A DNA stretch of 64,000 bases from Ruegeria sp. THAF57 (GCF_903914075.1 NZ_CAIWNQ010000001.1:496001-560000), one strand, 5' to 3'; shown: positions 15,714 through 25,187, numbered from the stretch's first letter. Translations and numbers: made by a program. Notes: generated by a model from the sequence alone, not told the origin.

Positions 15714-17772
15714 ATAGGCCCAGCGCCTTGCGGCGTTCTTCGGCAAAGCCCTGCACCATGCGGTCGGCGATCAGCGCCAGAATCGCCATTGCAGCACCAG
15801 CCGAGATGCCCAGACCGACATCCGCCTGCCCCAGCGCCAGATAGATCGACTGGCCCAGACCGGTGGTGCCGATCAGCGCCGCAATCACCAGCATCGCAAA
15901 GGCATAAAGGATGGTCTGGTTCAGCCCCAGAAGGATGGTCGGAGCGGCATAGGGCGCACGCACATCGCGCATGATCTGCCACTCGGTCGCGCCGCTGGAG
16001 ATCGCGGCCTCCATCATTTCCTCGGGCGTGTTGACCAGCCCATGCCGCGTGTAGCGGATCATCGGCACGATCGCGTAGGCGCAGATCGCAAGGAAGGCCG
16101 AGAACTCTCCGATCTGGAACACCATCAGCACCGGGATCAGGAACACGAACAGGGGAATTGTCTGCAACATGTCGCAAACGGGTCGAACGACCTTCCACAC
16201 CGGCGTCCAGACCGCGCTGGCCAGACCGATCAGCCCGCCGACCACAGCGCAGGAAAACACCGCCGCACCGCTGAGGTAGAGCGACAGCAAAGCGCGCTCC
16301 CAAAGCCCCGAGACAAGGATGGTGCAAAGCAGCCCCACCGACAGCACCGCCAGCCGCCAGCCGCCCGCCACATAGCTGAGCGCGGCCGCCCCGGTCAGAA
16401 CGAAGGGCCACGGCAGGTTTGCGATGCCGGTTTCCAACATGCCGATCAGGATCAGCACGACCAACCCTCCGGTCAGATGCCCGCGCCATGCCATCAGTGC
16501 GGCGATGACGGCGGCAACGATGAACAGGCCATAGCTCATGCCCGGCGTCCACTGAAATCCCCATGTGAACGGCAGCACCGCTTGATCCAAGCCAATCCGC
16601 AGCGGCAGCAGCACGTAGAACAGAGAATTGTTCTTGAGCGCATCCAGCCACGGGCCGTTGGCCTGCGTAAAGGCGGTCAGGCCACTGTCGATCGCCTCGG
16701 CCATCGGGTCCAGCAGGGTCAGCTCGGACGGGTTCGGCAGCCACAGCCAGAAGGCGGCCGTGAACAGCACGGTAAAGCCCAGAACCGCCCAGACGACACG
16801 CTGGTCATATCGTTTGCGCTCGGTCGCCAGCGTCCCGCTCATCCGGTCGATGACGACGGCAAAAACCACGATCACCAGACCGGCCATCAAGGATTCGCCG
16901 AACTGCGCCTTGCGCATGGTCAGCAGAACCTCCCAGCCGATATCATTGAAGCCACCGATTACCGCCGCGATGATCACCATCGAAAGCGCCGCCATCAGGC
17001 ATTGGTTCACACCGACCATGATCTGCGTTGCCGCCGCCGGGATTTCCACCTGAAACAGCTGCTGGAACCGCGTGCCGCCGGACATGATAGCGGCTTCTTT
17101 GATCTCGGGTTCGACCCGTTCCAGCCCCAGCATCACATTGCGCGCCATCGGCGGAGCGGCGTAGATGGCCGAGGCGATCAGCCCCACCACCGGGCCAAAG
17201 CCAAAGAGCAGAAGCAAAGGCGTCAGATAGGCGAATGTCGGCACCGTCTGCATGACGTCCAGCACCGCCTGAACAAAACTTTTCACGCGGGGGATTTCAT
17301 TGGCCAGAATGCCGATCCCCCCGCCCGCAACCAGCGCCACGGGAACTGAGACAGCGACCAGCGCCAGCGTGTTCATGCTCTCGGCCCAATAGCCCGAGGC
17401 AAGTACGAATGTCAGGCCAAAAAATCCAAGCGCCGCCATGGGCAACCCGCCCAGATACCAGCCCAGCGCGGTGACAAGCCCGATCAGGATCGGCCACGGG
17501 GTATTCCCCAGCACGAAATTGGCCGCATCCATCGGATAGGTCATTAGGTCCGAGAACAACCGCATCGCCGGTTTGATGCCGTTCAGGAACCAATCAAGAA
17601 AGGCTCCGACCCACTGGGTTGCGGGCAGCTCCCACGCGGTGGGCCATTTGACCAGCCACGGGGCAATGCCCTCAAGCGCAAGACACAGCGCGCCAACCAC
17701 AGCGGTTATCAGCGCGGCCTTGGCCCCGACCGTCAAACGCGCCTGCGCGGGAACGTCGGTCATCGCGGTCAT
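15712..17772 (-). CDS. Quaternary-amine ABC transporter, duplicated permease
   Basis: A 686-residue inner-membrane permease of the ProW/OpuAB class, about twice the usual length. Two binding-protein-dependent permease domains are visible, each with its EAA-type loop: DVMQTVPTFAYLTP with EAAIMSGGTRFQQL in the first half, and DMLQTIPLFVFLIP with EAAISSGATEWQIM in the second, so one chain supplies both half-channels. The start overlaps the ATPase stop by four bases. With its ATPase and binding protein it should import glycine betaine, choline or trimethylamine N-oxide; a BetI-like operator upstream of the operon favours choline or betaine. Confidence 0.92.
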   Translation of the reverse strand: MTAMTDVPAQARLTVGAKAALITAVVGALCLALEGIAPWLVKWPTAWELPATQWVGAFLDWFLNGIKPAMRLFSDLMTYPMDAANFVLGNTPWPILIGLVTALGWYLGGLPMAALGFFGLTFVLASGYWAESMNTLALVAVSVPVALVAGGGIGILANEIPRVKSFVQAVLDVMQTVPTFAYLTPLLLLFGFGPVVGLIASAIYAAPPMARNVMLGLERVEPEIKEAAIMSGGTRFQQLFQVEIPAAATQIMVGVNQCLMAALSMVIIAAVIGGFNDIGWEVLLTMRKAQFGESLMAGLVIVVFAVVIDRMSGTLATERKRYDQRVVWAVLGFTVLFTAAFWLWLPNPSELTLLDPMAEAIDSGLTAFTQANGPWLDALKNNSLFYVLLPLRIGLDQAVLPFTWGFQWTPGMSYGLFIVAAVIAALMAWRGHLTGGLVVLILIGMLETGIANLPWPFVLTGAAALSYVAGGWRLAVLSVGLLCTILVSGLWERALLSLYLSGAAVFSCAVVGGLIGLASAVWTPVWKVVRPVCDMLQTIPLFVFLIPVLMVFQIGEFSAFLAICAYAIVPMIRYTRHGLVNTPEEMMEAAISSGATEWQIMRDVRAPYAAPTILLGLNQTILYAFAMLVIAALIGTTGLGQSIYLALGQADVGLGISAGAAMAILALIADRMVQGFAEERRKALGL

Positions 17773-18818
17773 GTCTCGTCCACCTGAAGTGCCGCAGCCA
17801 GATCGGACGGGTGTACCGTGCCAACGATATTGCCCGCCTCATCACGCACAGGCACCGGTTCATACAACTCCATGCAATGGGCCAGCGCGGCGTCCAGCGT
17901 CATACTGGTGGTCAGACCGGGATCATCCGGGCCACGCTCGGAATCATCACGCATGACCGAGGCGACCTTGGCGTGCTGACCCTTGGCAACATCTTTCGAA
18001 AATTCGCGCACATAGTCATCGACCGGGCGTAGAACGATGTCCGTCGGTGTCCCGATCTGAACGATCTTGCCATCGCGCATGATGGCGATGCGGTCGGCCA
18101 GCTTCAGCGCCTCTTGGATGTCGTGGGTGATGAACACGATGGATTTCTTCAACGTCGCCTGAATGCGCAGGAACTCATCCTGCAACTGGCGACGGATCAA
18201 CGGGTCGAGGGCCGAGAACGGCTCGTCCAGAAACCAAATATCGGGGTTCACGGCCAAAGACCGCGCAATGCCCACACGTTGCCTCTGACCACCGGAAAGC
18301 TGCCGGGGGAAGCTGTCTTCGCGCCCCTCCAGACCCACCAGCGAGATCACCTCTTGCGCGCGGGCCAGACGTTCCTTTTTGCCGACGCCCTGAACGCGCA
18401 GCGGATAAGCCACGTTTTCGGCAACAGTCATATGCGGGAACAGGCCAAAGTGCTGGAACACCATGCCCAGCTTTTTGCGGCGCAGATCGGTCAGCACCTT
18501 TTTCGACGCGCCCATGACATTCTCGCCATCCACGCGAATCTCGCCACCCGTACCGGGCAACAATTGCGAGATACAGCGGATCAACGTCGATTTACCTGAG
18601 CCCGACAGGCCCATGATGACGAACAGTTCGCCCTCTTTGACCTCGAAATTGGCGTCTTGCACGGCGGGGATGAAGCCTTGTTCCCTCAGATCCGAGGCGG
18701 CCTTGTCGGCGTCATTCCCTGACCGAGACAGCGCGTCGGTCAGGGCCTTGTCAGCACCTTGGCCAAAAACCTGCCAGAGGTTCTGGCAGGCGATGGCTGG
18801 CGTTTTAGCGTCAGTCAC
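17769..18818 (-). CDS. Quaternary-amine ABC transporter, ATP-binding subunit
   Basis: A 349-residue ATPase of the ProV/OpuAA class. Walker A is GLSGSGKST, the signature LSGGQRQRVGIARSL, Walker B DIWFLDEP followed by FSALDP, and the H-loop FITHD. After the ABC domain, a single CBS-like tail is seen (TLDAALAHCMELYEPVPVRDEAGNIVGTV), the place where ionic strength is sensed in OpuA-type systems. An N-terminal insertion of about 25 residues precedes the nucleotide-binding strand, common in this group. It lies ten bases after the binding-protein gene. Confidence 0.95.
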   Translation of the reverse strand: MTDAKTPAIACQNLWQVFGQGADKALTDALSRSGNDADKAASDLREQGFIPAVQDANFEVKEGELFVIMGLSGSGKSTLIRCISQLLPGTGGEIRVDGENVMGASKKVLTDLRRKKLGMVFQHFGLFPHMTVAENVAYPLRVQGVGKKERLARAQEVISLVGLEGREDSFPRQLSGGQRQRVGIARSLAVNPDIWFLDEPFSALDPLIRRQLQDEFLRIQATLKKSIVFITHDIQEALKLADRIAIMRDGKIVQIGTPTDIVLRPVDDYVREFSKDVAKGQHAKVASVMRDDSERGPDDPGLTTSMTLDAALAHCMELYEPVPVRDEAGNIVGTVHPSDLAAALQVDET

Positions 18819-18828
18819 TTAGGCTGGC

Positions 18829-19785
18829 TCACTGCGTTGCTGCGTCAACGACCGGACGCCACTTGCCTTCGTTCTCGGCCATCCATGTCGCGACGACCTC
18901 TTCGACTTTACCGCCGTCGACGTCAATCGCGCCCATCATCGGCTGCTGGTCTTCGACCGCCAGTTGATAGTTGGTCAGAATCTCATAAGCAGCAGGCCAT
19001 TTGTCTTCCATGCCGCTCCAGCTTGCCTTGAAGATGCGCGAGGGCGAGAAATCACAGTCGTTTACCGCGTTCGGGTTCGGCCCCCAGGATGGGTCATTAA
19101 AGCATGCTTCTTCACCTGCTGGCAGCTCGACGAATTGCACGTCATAGGCCGACATCGCCCAATGCGGCTGCCAGAAAGTGATCAGCAACGGCGATTTACG
19201 CTCGGTCGAGGCACGCAGTTCTGCAATCAACGCGCCTTCAGACCCGGCAGGAACGGCTTTGAACGGCAGCTCCAGGCCAGTCATCCGGTCCGCGCCGGGA
19301 GTGCCCCAATCGGCTGGGTAATCCACCAGTCGACCGCCGGGCAGCGTTTCCGCCGTTGCAAAGACCTGTGCGCAATCTTTCAAGGCTTCCCAGGCAGGCA
19401 GCCCCGGGCACAATTCGGCCACGTGCGCGGGATATGCAATGCCTTCCTTGGCATCGAGGCCCAGATCACCGATTTCAACGACGGTGCCTTCCTCGACCTT
19501 CTTGGCATATTCATCCGAGACATTCGACGACCAGATTTCCAGCGTCGCATCGATGTCACCATCGGCCAACGCCTGGAATTGGTTCATCATGCCTGCAGTC
19601 ACATATTCCACGTTATAGCCCGCAGCCTTGAGCATTTCACCGGCAACATGTGTCGTGACATGCTGACCGGTCCATTCATTGATCGCCAGTTTGATCGGTT
19701 CGTCCACAGCGCCCATATCGGCTGCGTATGCAGATCCAGCTACCGTCATCGCCAAAAGGCTTACACTCAGTTTTTTCATCGACAT
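18829..19785 (-). CDS. Quaternary-amine ABC transporter, substrate-binding protein
   Basis: A 318-residue periplasmic protein with a signal peptide (cleavage near 21-22) and an OpuAC-type binding fold. Tryptophans at 38 (NEWTGQH), 85 (EIWSSN) and 160 (ADWGTPG), and the FWQPHW stretch, are of the kind that form the aromatic cage around a trimethylammonium group. Paired cysteines (CPG, KDC) may form a disulfide. It is first in the operon. Whether the ligand is betaine, choline or trimethylamine N-oxide cannot be settled by eye. Confidence 0.92.
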   Translation of the reverse strand: MSMKKLSVSLLAMTVAGSAYAADMGAVDEPIKLAINEWTGQHVTTHVAGEMLKAAGYNVEYVTAGMMNQFQALADGDIDATLEIWSSNVSDEYAKKVEEGTVVEIGDLGLDAKEGIAYPAHVAELCPGLPAWEALKDCAQVFATAETLPGGRLVDYPADWGTPGADRMTGLELPFKAVPAGSEGALIAELRASTERKSPLLITFWQPHWAMSAYDVQFVELPAGEEACFNDPSWGPNPNAVNDCDFSPSRIFKASWSGMEDKWPAAYEILTNYQLAVEDQQPMMGAIDVDGGKVEEVVATWMAENEGKWRPVVDAATQ

Positions 19786-19813
19786 TCTCCCTGTCTTCTA
19801 TTCTTTGCCCAGA

Positions 19814-19833
19814 CCGGCGCGATCACGCGCCGG
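19814..19833 (-). other. Perfect leader hairpin before the binding-protein gene
   Basis: CCGGCGCG and CGCGCCGG, an 8-bp perfect GC stem with a four-base loop, 28 bases before the start codon in the 5' leader. No T run follows on the minus strand, so it is not an intrinsic terminator; mRNA protection or translational control is possible. Confidence 0.5.
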
Positions 19834-20012
19834 AAAGCTTGTCGCATGACAATACCATGTCGCAACATGCACAAATTTGGCTGGGAAAGGAAAGTGAACA
19901 GTTTGATGCATGGTCGGATCGCCATGATCGAAATCCCACCTGATTCCCTGCCTTTCACTATGCGCCGTGCCCCACCCCTTGTGTTTACGCCCTATTCATC
20001 GAGGCGGGAAGT

Positions 20013-20030
20013 TGATTGACGAGTCAATCA
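20013..20030. promoter_or_regulatory. BetI-like operator at the ABC transporter
   Basis: A perfect palindrome: TGATTGAC, centre GA, GTCAATCA. The reverse complement matches the palindrome upstream of betI (53526-53543) at 17 of 18 positions. It lies 228 bases before the binding-protein start. BetI is the choline-responsive TetR repressor of bet genes; binding here is inferred from the shared site. Confidence 0.7.
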
Positions 20031-20170
20031 CAAACCAAAATCCTACAGTTTGTCGAGCATTTCTTTTAATTGATGTGTGATTTTCTGACCCTCGCCCAGG
20101 AATTGATCTTCCGTACATGCCTTGCATCACCAGCACTTAAACGCGACCCTATGGTCGGAGGGCGTTTTTC

Positions 20171-20833
20171 ATGCATCATTTCGACGAGATCTTTTCCATA
20201 GCAGCCAAACGGCATGGCGGTCACGACGCGCTGGATCAAAAACTCAGCAAACCCAAAACCATAGATGAACTTGCTGCGCTTCCGGATGACCGCTGGCTTG
20301 CGATCATTACCAAGTGCATATTTCAGGCTGGGTTCAACTGGAAAGTCATTGAGGCCAAATGGGATGGTTTTGAAGCGGCCTTTGATGGGTTTGATGTCGG
20401 GCGCTGTGCTTTCATGGATGACGAAAAGTTCGACTCGCTGCTGCAAGACACCCGAATCGTGCGAAACGGTACAAAAATCGCGACCGTCAGAGACAATGCG
20501 GCCTTTCTTCTTGAACTGCGGCAAGAAGGAGGTGCAGGCAAGGTGCTGGGCGGATGGCCTTCGACAGATTTCATCGGATTGCTAACGATGCTGGGCAAGC
20601 GCGGGTCGCGCCTGGGTGGGGCCTCTGCCCAATACGCCATGCGGTTTGCCGGGCGCGACAGCTTCATCCTTTCGCAGGACGTGACCGCCCGGCTGATTGC
20701 AGAAGGAGTTGTGGACAAGGCTCCGACGTCCAAAAAAGCTATGACTGCCGTTCAGGATGCGTTCAATGTCTGGATGGACCAATCGGGTCGGTCGCTAACC
20801 GAAATCAGCCGTGTTTTGGCAATGAGTGTATGA
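20171..20833 (+). CDS. DNA-3-methyladenine glycosylase I-like protein
   Basis: A 220-residue protein related to the Tag family of helix-hairpin-helix glycosylases that remove alkylated adenine. Family-like stretches are ALDQKLSKPKTIDELAALPDDRWLAIITKCIFQAGFNW and FDGFDV; the characteristic zinc-binding cysteine and histidines of E. coli Tag are not all obvious, so it is a divergent homologue. GGAGGG precedes the ATG. It stands between the BetI-like site and a lipoprotein gene on the same strand. Confidence 0.75.
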   Translation: MHHFDEIFSIAAKRHGGHDALDQKLSKPKTIDELAALPDDRWLAIITKCIFQAGFNWKVIEAKWDGFEAAFDGFDVGRCAFMDDEKFDSLLQDTRIVRNGTKIATVRDNAAFLLELRQEGGAGKVLGGWPSTDFIGLLTMLGKRGSRLGGASAQYAMRFAGRDSFILSQDVTARLIAEGVVDKAPTSKKAMTAVQDAFNVWMDQSGRSLTEISRVLAMSV

Positions 20834-20874
20834 AAACGGGTTACAGAGCGATTGCAACGCATTAGGCTTTGAAC

Positions 20875-21561
20875 ATGACGCGCCTTATTTTGATGACGTT
20901 TCTATTGCTGTTTGCCTCCTGTGGGCGGCCGCTGACGGATCAGGAGGTTGCCTTTGCCAGCGCTGTTCAGGGCGACACGCTGAATCTTGAAAGCGTGCGA
21001 CTTGTCGAGGGCGCCCCGGTCGCGCCGATTACGTTTTATCGCGAAAAGCGACCGCGCCTTGCCTGCCGGGAACGTATTCTGCCCCCCGCCGAAGAAGGTG
21101 TCGTTACAGCGAAGCCCGCAGCCGTTGCCCTGTTCAATCGCGTCTACTTCACACGCGAATGGTATCTGGAAGACTATATGTCTGACTTTCCGGAACAAAT
21201 GAACCTGATCGCCGCGATGCTTCTGGCCCACGAACTGACCCATGTCTGGCAGTGGCAGAACCGCAAGACAACGGGATATCACCCCTTGCGGGCGGCGGCC
21301 GAGCATGGCGGCAACAAGGACCCATACCTGTTTGATCTGGATACCTCGCCTGATTTTTTGTCCTACGGGTTTGAACAACAGGGCGCGATTGTCGAGGAAT
21401 ATGTGTGCTGCCGGGCGCTGGACCCGACCGCTCCGCGTACAATGCGGCTGCACGAAATGCTGGGCCAGCATTTCGACCTGTCGCCATTGCCACAGCAGGA
21501 ACGGGAACGGGCCGTGGTTATCCCCTGGTCCGAGGCAAAGGTTGAAGGCATCTGCCGCTAA
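20875..21561 (+). CDS. Lipoprotein with HExxH metalloprotease motif
   Basis: A 228-residue predicted lipoprotein (lipobox FASC, Cys16). The motif HELTH at 119-123 inside AMLLAHELTHVWQWQ is the zinc site of gluzincin-type peptidases, and a downstream glutamate in QGAIVEEYVCC (about 183-184) could be the third ligand. No family name is recognised. Role in the periplasm or outer membrane is unknown; peptidoglycan or envelope protein turnover is conceivable. The start is ATG at 20875; a TTG two codons earlier is possible. Confidence 0.72.
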   Translation: MTRLILMTFLLLFASCGRPLTDQEVAFASAVQGDTLNLESVRLVEGAPVAPITFYREKRPRLACRERILPPAEEGVVTAKPAAVALFNRVYFTREWYLEDYMSDFPEQMNLIAAMLLAHELTHVWQWQNRKTTGYHPLRAAAEHGGNKDPYLFDLDTSPDFLSYGFEQQGAIVEEYVCCRALDPTAPRTMRLHEMLGQHFDLSPLPQQERERAVVIPWSEAKVEGICR

Positions 21562-21564
21562 TAA

Positions 21565-21969
21565 TCAGCCACCCTGTATCGTCTCAAGATACGCGACCAG
21601 ATCAACGATCGGCTGGCTGGTCAGGATAGGCTGACCTTCGGGCGTTTTCATTGAGGTATCCTGCCCGTCAAAATAAGGCCCGTATACCGGCATAGGGCTG
21701 CCGTGGCTGACCAGAGGGTCGCGCCCGTCAATGCGGGCCACAACCCGGGCCGTCGGGAACACACCGCCGTCACCGGCAAGCTGGGTCAGGTCGGTCGGTT
21801 GAATAACCAGAACACCGGCCATAGGCCCATGACCAGTTGCGTCGATCCCGTGGCAGGTCGCGCAATAGTGTTGATAAAGTTCGGCCCCGGTCTCAACGTC
21901 CTGGGCGACTGCCTGAGAGGCCACCGCCATCAGCCCTAAAGAAACAGCCCCGAGTATCTGTCTGGTCAT
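21565..21969 (-). CDS. Periplasmic c-type cytochrome
   Basis: A 134-residue monohaem cytochrome c. A signal peptide (to about 22) is followed by the haem site CATCH (Cys36, Cys39, His40) and a likely axial methionine at 93 in SHGSPMPVYGPY. It is similar in size to the small cytochromes that accept electrons from periplasmic dehydrogenases; the partner is not identifiable here. AGGAGGATAGG precedes ATG at 21969; longer in-frame starts add cysteine-rich non-signal sequence. It converges on the metalloprotease lipoprotein gene. Confidence 0.88.
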   Translation of the reverse strand: MTRQILGAVSLGLMAVASQAVAQDVETGAELYQHYCATCHGIDATGHGPMAGVLVIQPTDLTQLAGDGGVFPTARVVARIDGRDPLVSHGSPMPVYGPYFDGQDTSMKTPEGQPILTSQPIVDLVAYLETIQGG

Positions 21970-22061
21970 CCTATCCTCCTGTCGTGATTGACATTTGCAG
22001 GCTTGCCCGAAGCCCCACTTGGCGCAATGATCCAGATCAACGAAGCAGGAGGGTTCGGGCG

Positions 22062-22499
22062 ATGACACAATACGCAGCTATTATGCTGGCAGCCGGGATT
22101 GGTGTGCCAATCCTTGCGGCCCTGAACGCGGCATTGGGAAAACTGATCGGCTCACCTACCACAGCCGCAGTGATCCTGTTTGCCATCGCCTTTCTGTCAT
22201 CCGCTTTGGTGATGCTGTTGTTTCCCGGTGTCAGCGCATTGTCCAAAGTCACTGACGCCCCCAAACACCTTTTGCTGGGCGGCGTCCTGATCGCCTTTTA
22301 CGTCCTGTCGATCACCCATGTCGCGCCACATTTCGGCGTTGGCAACGCGGTGTTTTTCGTGCTTGTGGGGCAGTTAATCAGCGCGGCCGCCATCGACCAC
22401 TTTGGGCTGTTTGGCGCGCAGGTCGCACCTTTGACCTGGATTCGCGCGGGCGGCATCGCAGTTATGGCGGTCGGGGTCGCAATTACTCAACTGGCTTAA
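22062..22499 (+). CDS. DMT superfamily membrane protein (YdcZ/DUF606 type)
   Basis: A 145-residue protein with five hydrophobic helices (about 5-24, 32-52, 66-86, 92-112, 122-143). Pattern [18 protein letters not shown] and [26 protein letters not shown] are typical of the YdcZ family, half-size relatives of drug/metabolite transporters that work as dimers. Substrate unknown. AGGAGGG precedes the ATG. The 3' end overlaps the convergent lolD gene by 17 bases. Confidence 0.88.
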   Translation: MTQYAAIMLAAGIGVPILAALNAALGKLIGSPTTAAVILFAIAFLSSALVMLLFPGVSALSKVTDAPKHLLLGGVLIAFYVLSITHVAPHFGVGNAVFFVLVGQLISAAAIDHFGLFGAQVAPLTWIRAGGIAVMAVGVAITQLA

Positions 22500-23169
22500 G
22501 CACACCACTGTCCAGCCGCAGCTTGCGGTCCATCCGCGCCGCAAGATCCATGTTATGTGTCGCGATCAGGGCTGAAAGCCCTTCGTCCCGCACCAACGCC
22601 ATCAGCGCGTCGAACACCTGATCCGAGGTCTCGGGGTCCAGATTGCCCGTGGGCTCATCGGCCAGCAAAACACGGGGTTTGTTGGCCAAAGCACGGCAAA
22701 ACGCCACCCGTTGTTGCTCGCCCCCGGACAAGGCCGCCGGACGGTGATGAGCGCGTGCCGAAACGCCGACCCGATCCAGAAGGGTCATCGCTCTTCTCTG
22801 AGCATCTTTTTCCGAAACGCCATTGGCCAGTTGCGGCAGGGTAATGTTCTCAAGCGCCGTGAACTCGGGCAACAGATGATGAAACTGATAGACGAACCCG
22901 ACATCCTGCCGCCTGAGTGCAGTACGGGTGCGGTCGCCTTTTCCGGTCACGCTTTGCCCGGCTATTTCCACCGTCCCCGCATCAGGCGTGTCCAACAGCC
23001 CGGCGATATGTAAAAGGGTCGACTTGCCCGCGCCCGACGGCGCGACAAGCGCAACCGCCTCACCCGTGCGCAGGTCCAGATCAACGCCGCGCAGAACCTG
23101 CACCTCGCCCGGTGTTCCTTTCAGGTAGGTCTTGGTCAGACCATCCAACCGCAACGTGACATCACTCAT
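22483..23169 (-). CDS. lolD: Lipoprotein-releasing ABC transporter ATPase
   Basis: A 228-residue ATPase that energises extraction of lipoproteins from the inner membrane for transfer to LolA. Walker [11 protein letters not shown]-loop [13 protein letters not shown], signature [15 protein letters not shown] and Walker [13 protein letters not shown] are all visible; [13 protein letters not shown] is the LolD-typical stretch. The ATG overlaps the end of the permease gene by eight bases, so expression is coupled. Confidence 0.95.
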   Translation of the reverse strand: MSDVTLRLDGLTKTYLKGTPGEVQVLRGVDLDLRTGEAVALVAPSGAGKSTLLHIAGLLDTPDAGTVEIAGQSVTGKGDRTRTALRRQDVGFVYQFHHLLPEFTALENITLPQLANGVSEKDAQRRAMTLLDRVGVSARAHHRPAALSGGEQQRVAFCRALANKPRVLLADEPTGNLDPETSDQVFDALMALVRDEGLSALIATHNMDLAARMDRKLRLDSGVLKPVE

Positions 23170-24457
23170 AGCGCAGCGCCTCTACCGGGTTCAGCCGCGC
23201 CGCGCGACGGGCCGGGAAATAGGTGACAAAAAAGGACAGACCCAGAGACAATCCAACCGCCTTTAACACGTCGGCCAGGTGCAACTCGGCGGGCAAAGCG
23301 TAGATCCCGCGTATGGATGGATCCCAGACCCCGCCGCCCATGACAAAGTTCACAAAACTGAAAATCGGATCGATATAGATCGCGAACAAACACCCCAAGG
23401 CCACACCTATCCCGGTGCCGATGATCCCCGTAAAGGCCCCGCAGATAAAAAACACCCTGAGCACCGACCCTTCGCTCAGGCCGATTGTTCGCAGAATTCC
23501 GATGTCGCGACCCTTGTTTTTGACCAGCATGATCAACCCAGACACAATGTTCATCGCGGCAATCAACACAAGGATCGACAGGATGATGAACATGACGTTG
23601 TCCTCGACTTCAAGCGCGCGCAGAAACCCGCCCGACGCGTCCTGCCACGTCCAGATACGGCTGTTTTCTCCAGCGGCCTGCAAGATCAGATAAATGGTCG
23701 GGTCCAGCTCTTCGGGCTGGTCCACCATGACTTCGATCTCGTCAGCAACGCCTTCGCGGTTAAAAAAGCCCTGCGCCTGTTCGAACGGCATGTAGACCCG
23801 TGTGCGGTCAATGTCATAGCGTCCCGCCGAGAACACATAGACCACGCGATAGGCATTGACCCGCGGCGACGTACCAAACGCGGTCTTCACGCCGTTGGGC
23901 GATGTCAGTTTGACCGTGTCCCCAACGGTCGCGCCGATGCTGCGAGCCACCCCTGATCCGATGGCGATCACGTCCTCGCCGTTCTGAAATTGCGAAAGAT
24001 CCCCGGCGGCCTGCTCACTTTCGGCCACACCCGGCAGATCAAGCAGGTCATCAGGCTGGATGCCAAATACCTCGACGCCGCTGCTGCGGTCGCGGTTGGT
24101 GATCAACACCTGTCCTTTGACCAAAGGCGCGGCTCGGTTCACTCCGGGGACCTCTGCAATACGCCCAGCCATGTCTGTATAATCCGCGATGGTGCGATCC
24201 AAGCGGCCCTGCGCATCCAACTCTCCGGCCGAGTAAACCGTGACATGCGCATTAGCCCCCAGAATGGTCCCCACAAATTCAGACCGGAACCCAGACCGCA
24301 CTGCCAATGTCGCAATCAGAGCGAAGACTGCCAGTGTGATCCCGATCAGCGAGATCCACGTCATGACACTTACGCCACCTTCTGCACGCCGCGCGCGCAG
24401 GTACCGCCAGGCGATCTTCCATTCAAAGGGGGCAAAGGGCGGGGGCGTCGTGGCCAT
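23162..24457 (-). CDS. Lipoprotein-releasing ABC transporter permease (LolC/E)
   Basis: A 431-residue permease with the LolC/E plan: N-terminal helix (about 26-48, [19 protein letters not shown]) after the WRYLRARR motif, a large periplasmic domain (about 50-270), then three C-terminal FtsX-type helices ending [10 protein letters not shown] single permease gene next to lolD suggests a homodimeric LolF-like arrangement. ATG at 24457 follows GGAG; the longer start at 24499 adds charged residues of no family likeness. Confidence 0.93.
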   Translation of the reverse strand: MATTPPPFAPFEWKIAWRYLRARRAEGGVSVMTWISLIGITLAVFALIATLAVRSGFRSEFVGTILGANAHVTVYSAGELDAQGRLDRTIADYTDMAGRIAEVPGVNRAAPLVKGQVLITNRDRSSGVEVFGIQPDDLLDLPGVAESEQAAGDLSQFQNGEDVIAIGSGVARSIGATVGDTVKLTSPNGVKTAFGTSPRVNAYRVVYVFSAGRYDIDRTRVYMPFEQAQGFFNREGVADEIEVMVDQPEELDPTIYLILQAAGENSRIWTWQDASGGFLRALEVEDNVMFIILSILVLIAAMNIVSGLIMLVKNKGRDIGILRTIGLSEGSVLRVFFICGAFTGIIGTGIGVALGCLFAIYIDPIFSFVNFVMGGGVWDPSIRGIYALPAELHLADVLKAVGLSLGLSFFVTYFPARRAARLNPVEALRYE

Positions 24458-24824
24458 GTCTGCTCCGGTTCTTATTGCTTGGCGCGACCCTTTCGGCATT
24501 TCACCCGATGGTCAAGTTCGTTATGCGCCACGTGGGCGCTGATGGGCAACAGCACCTTCTGACCCAACGCGAATCACCCGCGAAGCCAGATCACCCACTC
24601 TGGCGAAAGGAGAGAGGTGCGGCATTCCCTACACCCTTGGTTGTGACGCCCTTCACAGACAGACAGCAATTGTTTCAGCTATGAAGCTAATGTGGCAGTT
24701 GCGTGAACGACTGAACTCGAAATGCAACATTCATCAAGCAACTTTATTTCGCCTTTTGCTTATTTTCAGAAACTTTGTCACCCTGAATGTAAGGGGGATA
24801 CCATTTTCAGAGCGGGAGACGCTC
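24458..24824. other. Intergenic region, no gene seen
   Basis: This 367-base stretch separates the divergent Lol operon and the 24825 gene. It contains no frame with a ribosome-binding site and no clear hairpin; promoters for both sides must be here but I cannot mark them with confidence. Confidence 0.5.
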
Positions 24825-25187
24825 ATGTTAGTAAAGAGTAGTACGGAATTGATGGACCCGATATTGGTCCGAAATGCATCTTCAGAGTTGGATTGCGAAA
24901 CCGCTGCGCTATTGCGCGCAACCATCCGCCCGATATTCGACACTGCGGCAAGCTGGGCAAGTTTGTCCGATATCCTAAGAGATAAAGGTTACCGCCTCGC
25001 CTTTCGCGAAGGGCGGATGTGCATCACAGATCGCACGACGGATGAACGTGTCTGCGGGATTCGTTTTCTTGGGTTCGAGTTCAAGGAACTGGTCAAACGT
25101 CTGGGACGCCCGATTGTCGTTGCACGTGGCAACAACAGCGCGGATGGCGACATTCTTTCTGAACGGCCGGACGCACAGCGCGGCTAG
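24825..25187 (+). CDS. Hypothetical protein, 120 residues
   Basis: A small soluble protein of unknown family: an acidic N-terminal helix region (about 15-45, ETAALLRATIRPIF) and a C-terminal module SLSDILRDKGYRLAFREGRMCITDRTTDERVCGIRFLGFEFKELVKRLGRP arranged as helix, strands, helix. This second half reads like a compact alpha-beta domain. GGGAGA precedes the ATG at 24825. It converges on the glycosyltransferase gene with a four-base overlap of stops. Confidence 0.6.
   Translation: MLVKSSTELMDPILVRNASSELDCETAALLRATIRPIFDTAASWASLSDILRDKGYRLAFREGRMCITDRTTDERVCGIRFLGFEFKELVKRLGRPIVVARGNNSADGDILSERPDAQRG

Larger units (their letters stand above)
19786..20170. other. Intergenic region upstream of the ABC transporter operon
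   Basis: A 385-base gap without a credible gene. It holds the transporter's leader hairpin (19814-19833), a BetI-like palindrome (20013-20030) and, at the right end, GGAGGG for the glycosylase gene. Confidence 0.7.

Noticed and set aside
15608..16744. A 378-codon minus-strand frame overlapping the permease end
   Set aside because: It lies in another frame of the permease gene, is very rich in Arg and Gly, and lacks hydrophobic segments or motifs.
16042..17349. A 435-codon plus-strand frame antisense to the permease
   Set aside because: Composition is rich in His, Arg and Gln as expected for a shadow frame; the permease on the other strand has clear family motifs throughout.
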